DNA of 64,000 bases, from assembly GCA_030429545.1 (NCBI GenBank), contig JAUIFF010000001.1, forward strand, positions 1,213,599 to 1,277,598. The letters are read 5' to 3'. The notes beneath the pieces are model-generated. The model ran no database searches. It saw only the letters and a program-made list of their open reading frames with translations, and was not told the DNA's origin. Numbering within the stretch: the first letter of the stretch is position 1; every line of letters starts with the position of its first letter. A program made the position numbers and the translations under genes. Below, one piece after another: positions 47,754-55,900 of the stretch. The stretch is from Polyangia bacterium. Lineage in GTDB: Bacteria; Myxococcota_A; Polyangia; Nannocystales; Nannocystaceae.

Positions 47754-48538
47754 ATGGCCTCAAGACCTCCACGTTGCTGATCGCCTATGGGGTTGTGATC
47801 GTCGTTGTCGCGGTCGAGCAGATTCTCGGCACCACGTCGGTGGTCAACCGCGTCGTCGAGATGTTGGCGTTTGTCTCGGTCCTGCTCACGGCCGTTCAGT
47901 TCGACAGCGAAGATCCGCCGCGCAAGCCGTGGATGCTGTTGGCGATTGCGTTTGCCTTGGTTCCGCTCGGCCGCATCGCCGGCTACCTCAGCCTCGAGAT
48001 GATGGGGGTCCCCCTTCAGCACCCGGCGCTGATCACCAGCAACCTCCTGTACATCGCAGCGGTCTTTAGTTTTGGCCGCGTGCTTCGCAGCTCCGGCCTG
48101 GTGCCTTCGTTGCGCGACCCAGAAAATCGCGGCGCTCTGCGGCTCGGGTGGGCCCTGCTGATCACGGTTAGCGCGATCGTCATTGGCATCATCAGCAAAT
48201 GGGCGATCGAGGGCACCTTCGATTCGGCCAAGGCGTGGTCAGGGTTTGGGGTCGCTGCGTTTAGCAGCATTGGCGACGGCGCCGTGTTTATCCTCGGGCT
48301 CTATTTGGTGTGGTTGGTGCGTCCGTTACTCGGCGGGAGTGTCGCCCGGCCGTATGTTTTGGTGGCCACGGGTGGTGGCCTGTTCATCATCATCAACGTC
48401 ATCAACGCGATCGAAAAGACGGTGACCTCCGATCAGTCCGTCGGGTTGTCAACGGTGATCGCAGCGATCGGTTGGCTTTCCTTTGCGCTCGCCGGGCTGG
48501 CACAGAGCAAGTTGTTGATGAACGAAGAAGAGGCCTAG
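47750..48538 (+). CDS. Multi-pass membrane protein of unknown function
   Basis: A 262-residue protein with about eight hydrophobic segments (for example STLLIAYGVVIVVVAVEQIL, LGWALLITVSAIVIGIIS, GLFIIINVINAI). Short charged loops separate them. No transporter motif or catalytic residue is recognisable. It starts inside the stop codon of the small gene at 47397, so the pair likely act together. Confidence 0.75.
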   Translation: MNGLKTSTLLIAYGVVIVVVAVEQILGTTSVVNRVVEMLAFVSVLLTAVQFDSEDPPRKPWMLLAIAFALVPLGRIAGYLSLEMMGVPLQHPALITSNLLYIAAVFSFGRVLRSSGLVPSLRDPENRGALRLGWALLITVSAIVIGIISKWAIEGTFDSAKAWSGFGVAAFSSIGDGAVFILGLYLVWLVRPLLGGSVARPYVLVATGGGLFIIINVINAIEKTVTSDQSVGLSTVIAAIGWLSFALAGLAQSKLLMNEEEA

Positions 48539-48636
48539 GAGCTATCTTCTGGAGTCTGGGGCCCACTGGTTTGAGCTCAGTGCGCATGCATCTAAGTTCC
48601 GGCAGTTGATTGCCACAACCGTGCGCACGGGCAACG

Positions 48637-49461
48637 CTAGATACTGAGGGAGCCGCGAAAAACCTGGCGGGCAGGGCCGGTCATCCGGACACCGTGTTCG
48701 CCACTGCGGGGCACACGAATTCGCAACGAACCACCCGGAAGTTGGACATCGATGTCGCGCTCAGGCTCGGCTAGCCCAGCGTGTACTGCCGCAAAGGCTG
48801 TTGCACATGCACCGGTTCCACAGGCCTGTGTCAGGCCACAGCCGCGCTCCCATACCGCGAGTTCGATTCGTGTTGTTGAACCTACATGTTTTACGCGGGC
48901 AAACTCGACATTGGTCCGCTGTGGGAACTCCGGGTCGTGCTCGACTGTTGGCCCGTGATTTGTGGCGAGGGAGGTGAGGTTGTCTGTCCCCGAGACAAAA
49001 GTAATCGCGTGGGGGTTGCCGATCGACACCTTGTGAAACGGGTAGGTGGGGCAACTCCCAAGCTCGACGATGCCCTGGTGTGTTGCCGGGCCCATGTCGA
49101 TCTCGACCTCGCCCTGTTGGTGCGTATGCATATGCATCCAGCACCGCAACAGGCCAGCATCGGTAGCAACCTCAAAGTCTTCGTTGGACGTTGTTGCCAC
49201 ATACTGGGCGACGCAACGCAGGCCATTGCCACACATCTCTGGGCGCGAGCCGTCGTGGTTGACGACGAGCATCTGGGCCCGCGCGTGCTCGTGAGCCGTG
49301 ACAACTAGAATGCCGTCAGCTCCAACGCCACGTCGACGATTACAGATTTTTGGGGCCCACTCGCGCAGGGCTTCGACAGTCGGTGGCGATTGGAGGTCGC
49401 GGAGGTCGATGAGGACGAAGTCGTTGCCTAGGCCCTCAACTTTGGTGAAGTCTAGGGTCAC
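48637..49461 (-). CDS. dapF: Diaminopimelate epimerase
   Basis: A 274-residue enzyme that interconverts LL- and meso-diaminopimelate for lysine and peptidoglycan. The two catalytic Cys are visible: Cys77 in EMCGNGLR and Cys214 in QACGTGACA. GLGNDFVLID near the start is typical. A loop WMHMHTHQQ (about 108-116) is unusual and contains an exact TGCATATGCA (49127). The invariant ACGTGACAT segment is itself spelled with another palindrome (48802). The start is GTG at 49461, overlapping the secG stop as GTGA. Confidence 0.95.
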   Translation of the reverse strand: MTLDFTKVEGLGNDFVLIDLRDLQSPPTVEALREWAPKICNRRRGVGADGILVVTAHEHARAQMLVVNHDGSRPEMCGNGLRCVAQYVATTSNEDFEVATDAGLLRCWMHMHTHQQGEVEIDMGPATHQGIVELGSCPTYPFHKVSIGNPHAITFVSGTDNLTSLATNHGPTVEHDPEFPQRTNVEFARVKHVGSTTRIELAVWERGCGLTQACGTGACATAFAAVHAGLAEPERDIDVQLPGGSLRIRVPRSGEHGVRMTGPARQVFRGSLSI

Positions 49462-50096
49462 TTGTCGGTTGCCGGGGCGTCGGCCTTGGCATCGGCGGGC
49501 GGAGTTTTTTCGGCGTTGGCAGCATCAGCAGGCTTGGCCTCGGGCGTCGCCTCAACCTCGGGCTCGGCGGGCGTGTTTGCATCCGCAGGTGCCTCTGCTG
49601 CAGCGGCGTCGTCAGGATTGGCATCGCCATCGCCATCACCTAGGGGCGCGGGAACGGCTTCGACCGGATCGGCGGGCTCCTCGACAGCATCGTCAGCGGG
49701 AGCTTGCGAAGGGGGCGCCTCAGTCTTTTCGACGGCTGTGTTGGTCTCGGGCAGCGGCATATTGCCGATTGCTTCGAAGTTGATTTCTTCGTCGGCGCCA
49801 AACAGCCCATCGCGCTGCTCGATCTCCGTGCTCATGTCTTGCAAGCGGCTCGACCCGCTGTGGGCACCGGCATATGCAAGGAAAATGGCGCAGATCATAA
49901 AGCTCGCGGCCAAGTACTGGGTGCCTTTGGCCAAGACGTCGGCACTACCGCCGCCGCCAAAAACACTCTGGCTGGCCCCACCGCCTAACGCCGCCCCCAT
50001 GCCGCCCTTGCCGGACTGCAGGAGGATCAAGAGCACCATCAAAAAGCTGATGATGACAAACACAATGGTGATGGTGGTGACGAGAATCTCGAACAT
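49458..50096 (-). CDS. secG: Preprotein translocase subunit SecG with long Ala/Pro/Asp tail
   Basis: A 212-residue protein. The first 90 residues are an ordinary SecG: two membrane helices, with LLQSGKGGMGAALGGGASQSVFGG between them. The remaining 120 residues are a low-complexity tail rich in Ala, Pro, Glu and Asp, far longer than usual for SecG (commonly 75-120 residues in all). The tail should be on the periplasmic or cytoplasmic face depending on topology and may be a disordered spacer. It sits in the conserved order pgk-tpiA-secG. Confidence 0.93.
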   Translation of the reverse strand: MFEILVTTITIVFVIISFLMVLLILLQSGKGGMGAALGGGASQSVFGGGGSADVLAKGTQYLAASFMICAIFLAYAGAHSGSSRLQDMSTEIEQRDGLFGADEEINFEAIGNMPLPETNTAVEKTEAPPSQAPADDAVEEPADPVEAVPAPLGDGDGDANPDDAAAAEAPADANTPAEPEVEATPEAKPADAANAEKTPPADAKADAPATDK

Positions 50097-50107
50097 GGGA
50101 GTCGGGG

Positions 50108-50890
50108 TTAGCCGTTCGCAGCGGCGTGCACGATATCTAGGAATTTGCTGGCGTCAAGCGATGCACCGCCAACTAAGAAGCCGTCGATGTCACCGGCAGC
50201 CATCAAGGTGGCGGCGTTTGCGGGTTTGACACTACCACCGTAGAGAATTGATCTGTCGCCGCCAGCCGGACCAAAACGTTCGAGCAGCCACGCACGAATC
50301 GTGCGATGCATCGCGCTGGCCTGGGAGGGGGTCGCCGTTTTGCCAGTGCCAATCGCCCAGACGGGTTCGTAGGCAATGATCAAACGCTCGCTACAAAGTT
50401 CATTTTCAAGTTGATGAAATGCATTTGAAAGCTGCGAAATTACATAGCTTTCATGGCGGTTTTGATTGCGGACATCGAGCGGCTCGCCAACACACAAGAC
50501 GCAGGTAAAACCTGCCTTGAGCGCATGGTGGAGTTTGGCCCCAACCAGAATGTCGGGCTCGCGGTAGTGGTTTCGGCGCTCAGAATGGCCAATGATCGCG
50601 CACTTCACACCGGCTTCGGCAAGCATCTCGGGGCCGATTTCTCCGGTGAAAGCACCCTGATCTTGGGCCGCAATATCTTGGGCACATAGCCACAGGGGTC
50701 CACTTGGTCGCGTCCAAGGCGAGACCGCGTCGAGTGCCAGAAACGTGGGGGCGATCCCAATGCGCAGGCGGTGGTCGGCCTCTAGTAGTTGGTTGGGAAT
50801 CTCCGCAACCATTCGCTTGGCCAGCGCCTCGGCCGGGCCGCGCAGTAGGTTTTGCTTCCAGTTGCCAATGACCCATCGAACCCGTGTCAT
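50108..50890 (-). CDS. tpiA: Triosephosphate isomerase
   Basis: A 260-residue TIM barrel. GNWKQN holds the catalytic Lys, IIGHSERR the His, AYEPVWAIGTGKTAT the Glu and flexible loop 6, and ILYGGSVKPANA the phosphate loop. It interconverts dihydroxyacetone phosphate and glyceraldehyde-3-phosphate. ATG at 50890 overlaps the pgk stop as ATGA, so translation is coupled; the long upstream frame lies within pgk and is not used. Confidence 0.97.
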   Translation of the reverse strand: MTRVRWVIGNWKQNLLRGPAEALAKRMVAEIPNQLLEADHRLRIGIAPTFLALDAVSPWTRPSGPLWLCAQDIAAQDQGAFTGEIGPEMLAEAGVKCAIIGHSERRNHYREPDILVGAKLHHALKAGFTCVLCVGEPLDVRNQNRHESYVISQLSNAFHQLENELCSERLIIAYEPVWAIGTGKTATPSQASAMHRTIRAWLLERFGPAGGDRSILYGGSVKPANAATLMAAGDIDGFLVGGASLDASKFLDIVHAAANG

Positions 50891-52098
50891 GCCCCAACCT
50901 CCTGGGCCCGTCCCAGGGCCGCGATCCCGGGCAGGATACGGCCTTCGATCAACTCGAGGGAAGCGCCTCCGCCGGTCGAGATGTGGTCGACTTTGTCGGC
51001 GAGGCCGCTTTTTTGGATCGCGGCTACGCTGTCGCCGCCGCCAATGACCGTGTATCCCTCGCACCGGCTGACCGACTCGGCCACGTCGAACGTGCCCTGG
51101 GCAAACGCCGGGTTCTCAAATAGACCCATCGGGCCGTTCCACAGCAGCGTTTGGGCCCGTGCGATCCGAGCGGAAAAAACACTCACCGATGAGGGGCCGA
51201 TGTCGAGCGCCATCTCGTCGGGGCCAATCGCTTCGGGTTCGACAACCACAATCCGGCCGTCCGCATCCTCCAGCGATTTGCCGAGACGAAGGTCACAGGG
51301 GAGCACAACTTCGATCCCACGAGCATCGGCTGCGCGCAGCAGCTGGATGCACCGGGGTTTGAGCTCGGGCTCGTGGAGGGAGGCGCCGACGTCGAGACCG
51401 CGGGCGGCGAGGAAGGTGTTGGCCATCGCTCCACCGACAAGGAGGGCATCGCCGCGATGCATCCGCTCGAGTAGGGCGAGCAACACCGGTAGTTTGTCGG
51501 AGACCTTTGCACCGCCAACAATCGCCACGAATGGTGCCGGCGGATTGTGGACAACACGGCTCAATGCGGCGAGCTCTCGCTCGAGCAACAGGCCGGGTGC
51601 CCGGTTTTTGACCAACCGCGGCAGGGCATCCACCGAAGCGTGTGCACGGTGGCAGGCCCCGAACGCGTCGTTGACATAGACGTCGCACAGGTCGGCGAGT
51701 TGTTGGGCAAAGTCCGGATCGTTTTTGGTCTCACCCGGGTGAAACCGCAGGTTCTCGAGCATGAGTACCTGGCCTGCACGGGTGTCGAGCACGAGCTTTC
51801 GGACACTGTCGCCGACCACTTCGTCGGGCAATCGGACCTCGCGTTCGAGCAAGCCAGCGAGGTGCGCGGCGACGGGCTCAATGCTCAACTCGGGTTTGAA
51901 CTGACCCTTGGGCCGCCCGAGGTGGCTGGCGACGATAAGTTTGGCGCCGCGTCGAAGCAACGCGTGCAGGGTAGGCAGCGCAGCCTGGATCCGAGTGTCA
52001 TCGGTTATCGTCCCATCGCGAAGTGGCACGTTAAAGTCGACGCGGACAAAGACACGCCGGTTGTCGACATCCAGGCTGGCAAAGTCGCGGGGACGCAT
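50887..52098 (-). CDS. pgk: Phosphoglycerate kinase
   Basis: A 403-residue glycolytic kinase. RVFVRVDFNVPLRDG begins the N-domain; SHLGRPKGQ is the substrate loop; GGAKVSDKLPVL and GPMGLFENPAFAQGT are the hinge and nucleotide region; GGGDSVAAIQKSG and STGGGASLELIEG close the C-domain. It transfers phosphate from 1,3-bisphosphoglycerate to ADP. ATG 52098 gives the normal N-terminus. It is first in a run of pgk, tpiA, secG and dapF. Confidence 0.97.
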   Translation of the reverse strand: MRPRDFASLDVDNRRVFVRVDFNVPLRDGTITDDTRIQAALPTLHALLRRGAKLIVASHLGRPKGQFKPELSIEPVAAHLAGLLEREVRLPDEVVGDSVRKLVLDTRAGQVLMLENLRFHPGETKNDPDFAQQLADLCDVYVNDAFGACHRAHASVDALPRLVKNRAPGLLLERELAALSRVVHNPPAPFVAIVGGAKVSDKLPVLLALLERMHRGDALLVGGAMANTFLAARGLDVGASLHEPELKPRCIQLLRAADARGIEVVLPCDLRLGKSLEDADGRIVVVEPEAIGPDEMALDIGPSSVSVFSARIARAQTLLWNGPMGLFENPAFAQGTFDVAESVSRCEGYTVIGGGDSVAAIQKSGLADKVDHISTGGGASLELIEGRILPGIAALGRAQEVGA

Positions 52099-52242
52099 GC
52101 CCGTGCAATAGCGATGCCCGTGGGTAAAGTCCACGTGACGAGTTGTGAGCTTGCCACCCGTTTGCGCTTGAGGGATGGGTCAGACTCGCCCCTCGGGGCG
52201 AATGCCGATCAGCTGCACGGGCAGAGCTTGAGTATACATGCT

Positions 52243-52821
52243 TTATCCCCAGGGGTGCCCGTTGGGGAACAGCAGCTGGGTCTTGCGGGTTTGAAACGCC
52301 TGTTCTTCGCGGTGGAAGTCAACCAGCGAATCAACCGTGCCCTCGTCGACGCCAAGGACTTGGGCCATGAGTTTGATGGTTCCCAACTCGCTCGGGTCGA
52401 GCACGCCATCGGCATCGGAAGCTTTGATCGCGTAGTAGATCAACGCGTGGGTAAAAAGCCCCGGGCGCTCCGTTTTTTGCAGCAAGTCCATCGGGTTGAG
52501 GTCGCCGGGTTGCAGCGTGCGGAGCTCTTCGAGCAATTCGTAGGTCGCGCCCGAGTTGGCGACGAAACCCAAAATCCAGTTGCGCTCGGCATCAGCGAGT
52601 TCGCCATCCCCCGAGGCACACAACAACATCGCCTTGGCAAAGCCTTCGAGGATCGGCAGCATTTTGCGCTGCTCGTTGATGTTGGGAGCTTCGGGCCACT
52701 TGGTCGCTCCGAGTCCTTCGCGCAAAAAGAAGCCCATTGCTCGGTGGAGGACTGCCGAATCCCCGGTCCCGGGAGCTGCGTTAAAGTCGATCGTGTCCTG
52801 AAGCAGTTGTCCGTCGCTCAT
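52243..52821 (-). CDS. TerB-like helical protein
   Basis: A 192-residue, mainly helical protein. Two acidic segments, ASGDGELADAERNWI and SDADGVLDPSELGTIKLMAQVLGV, have the pattern of TerB-fold proteins, in which Asp/Glu residues bind metal at the membrane face. It is single and not part of a tellurite operon; terC lies 30 kb away. It reads in the same direction as the large kinase upstream, with an 83-base gap holding a dispersed palindrome at 52870. Confidence 0.7.
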   Translation of the reverse strand: MSDGQLLQDTIDFNAAPGTGDSAVLHRAMGFFLREGLGATKWPEAPNINEQRKMLPILEGFAKAMLLCASGDGELADAERNWILGFVANSGATYELLEELRTLQPGDLNPMDLLQKTERPGLFTHALIYYAIKASDADGVLDPSELGTIKLMAQVLGVDEGTVDSLVDFHREEQAFQTRKTQLLFPNGHPWG

Positions 52822-52904
52822 CGCCGCGGGAACCTACCACCTCGGGCAACAGCTGCAAAGTCCTTCGGGTGCATGTACATGGAGACAGCGGTGCGACCCA
52901 CTGC

Positions 52905-55900
52905 TCACCGACGCGGTAGTTGTGGCGGCAACTGAATTGTGAAGCATGTGCCGCGGCCGGACCGGCTCTCCACATACAACGACCCTCCGAGAACCTCGAC
53001 GAGGTGTTTGCTCAGGGCCATACCGATTCCGGTTCCGCCGTATCGCCGGGTCGTCGACATGTCTCCCTGGTAAAACGGCGTGAACAACGACTCGAGTTGT
53101 TCGGGTGTCATGCCAATGCCGGTATCGGCGATTTCGATTGCCAACCGCCGACCATCGGCGTGGTGGCGCCACTCGGCCCGAACATCGATCTGGCCGCCTT
53201 CGGTAAATTTTATCGCGTTGTCGAGAATGTGCTGCAGCACCCGACGTAATTTTTCGACATCGGTAAACACTGTCCCGAGTGTTGGAGAACAGTTGACATG
53301 CAACTGGTTGCCGCTTCGGGCACTGGCGCTGTGATACGGGTCGCTGACCGCCAACACCAGCTGCGCCACGTCGATCTCGGTCCCTTGGGCGTGGGCGTTG
53401 CCCGACTCTAGTTTACTGAGTTCGAGAATGTCGGCGATGATCCCCAGCAGGTGGCGTCCGGCAACCGAGATCCGTTCGAGGTCTGGGAGGGTGTCGGGAA
53501 GCTGCTTGGCCACATCCTCCTTGACCATCTCGGCATACCCCAAAATCGCGTTGAGGGGTGTTCGCAACTCGTGGCTCATGTGCGTCAAAAAGGCGCTACG
53601 CAGGCGAGCCGCTTCGAGGGCCTGGTCACGGGCATTTTGCATAAACCGAGCCATACGCGCACTCTCAAGGGCGATCGCTACGTGGTTGCACATTGCCCCC
53701 AAAATCAGCAAATCGTCATTTGAAAACAGGCCGCGAACGAGGTGATTGTCGAGGTAAACCACGCCGATCAGTTGGCGTTTGACGACCAGGGGCGCGGCGA
53801 CAATGCTCTTGAGTTGGTGGGCGATCACGCTGTCGCTACTGTTGACTTCCCCGTCTTCGTCGCCGCTGATCAGCTTGATGGTTCGCGTGGCGGCCACATA
53901 GTCGAGCACCGTTGAGCTGATGTTGTCCTGGGGCGGGAGGTCGTTGCCGGCGTGATTTCTTCCTGCTCGAAAAGTCAGGTTGTTGTCGGCCTCGTCGCAG
54001 GTGTAGAGCAGGGCCCGTTCGGCACCGAGGGCGGCGACCAACTCGTCGAGGATTTGCCGGGCCTGTGCTTCCGGGTCCTCGCCCGTGACGGCGACCCGGC
54101 TCACCGCCAACAGTGCATCGAGATAGCGGCTGAGCTGCCCAGGTGGCTTTGGAGCTGTCGACCCGCGCGAGGTCAGGTGTTGGCCAACACCGGCGCCGAG
54201 GTGAAACTCGGGACTGAGGCGTTGGAGTCGGTGGGTCCAGCCGCACTCGGTGGCCAGGGTTTGTGCCTGCCGGGCTTCGCGTTGACTGGCCTCGTGCATC
54301 CCCATCGCCCGCAGCACCCGGGCGCGTTCACATGTACATTCAAATATCACCCAGGGGTTGTCGCCGATGTGAGCCTGGGTTTGGGCTTCCCCGAGGTATT
54401 GCATGGCGGCGTGAACATCCCCGCGAAGGCGCGCAAGCGTGGCCTCCAGCACCCGGGTGTGGGCCTGTAAACTCGGCAGGCTTCGCGCTGCTCGGGTGAG
54501 TTCGTGGACACGTCGTTGTAGTTGCAATACCGCGGCTTCGGGCACTGGTTGCCCGGCAAATCGATCGGTCGCACGCGCAGCAATCCGGGCCCGCGCCAAC
54601 CACAGTGGACGCAGCAGCACCGGTGTCGACTCGATCCGAAGGTCGAGGTTCTCCCAGGTCTGCGACCAGGCTTCAAGCTGCTCCCCCCGTGGTCCGGCCG
54701 GCGTGGTCAGGGCCGTGAGCATTTCGGTCATCAACGCATAGGCCTGGTGAAACCGCCCAACATCGCGACCGTGGGTGAGGGCATGCCCGCGTTTGACCAG
54801 CGCCCGGGCATTGCTGCGGTGACCGACCGCAGCCTCGCACATCGACGCGGTCCAATACCCGAGTACGGCCCAAAACCTCGCCTGTGGTTGAATTCCGGGA
54901 CGACCGGTTGGGCCCCGAGGTCCTGACTGCAGCAGTGCCCGGGCCTGATGATCATGTCCGCGAAGCCACAACCCCCAGGCATGGATCACACAGGACCTTG
55001 CATAATCAACTGCATCGAGCCACACCCCGTGGTCGTGCAGCGCCGTCTCAAACGCAGATTCGGCGGGTAGGGACTGACCGGTAAACGCAAACACAGCGGC
55101 CTGCGCGGCCTTGCAACGGCTGCGCAGGACCGGGTGGTTGAGGGCCTGTGCGTGTTCATGGGCGCGGGCGAGTTGGGCTTGCGCGAGCTCGACCTCTGAA
55201 AAACTTGCAAATGCAAAGGCTGCGGTGGTCTCAAACCCCACAACCTCCGCCGTCGTGCCGAGGCGTGAAAGAGCGTACTGCGGGAGCAGCAATGCCCGCC
55301 GCATATCATCGGGCCGCAGGTCGTAGCAGGCGGTGAGGGCTGCGTACTCACACAGGGTGACCAGCACCTTTGCCCGCCTGCGGGCGGCGTCGCCAAGTCG
55401 GCGTTTAGGCAGGGTGAGGCGGGCGAGCGCACGGCCGGCGAGCACCTGGCCGAGTTGGGCGGGCGAGGTAAACGAGCGGATGCCAAGCTCTTGGAATCCT
55501 TCAGTCAGCTCCTGCCAGGCGCGGTCAAACTCGAGTTCGGCGCGGTGAATCGCCGCCATCTGGGCACGGTACTGGGCCCGGGCAACCGGCTCGGTGGCGT
55601 CGCGCAAAAGATTGCTTGTACAAATTCTTGCCTCGTCGATGCGGCCGGTTCGCAGGCAAATTTCACCGAGCTCAGCGGCGAGGTCCGGGTCGCGTGGCAG
55701 CTTGCCAACGGCGCGGGCATCGGTCGCGGCCCGAAGGTGCATATAAGCCGATTCAGCCGCACCTGTGCGAGCCGACCACGCCCCTGCGATTCGGTTGGTT
55801 TCGTCGGTCCGCCGGGCGGATTGCGGCGTCAAACTCAGGGAGTAGTGGCGCGCGCGGGCGAGGACTTCATCGACCGTCGGGGTTTGGATCTCATCGAGGG

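Noticed and set aside
51547..52935. 462-codon plus-strand frame
   Set aside because: It spans pgk and the TerB-like gene on the opposite strand and has no recognisable domain.
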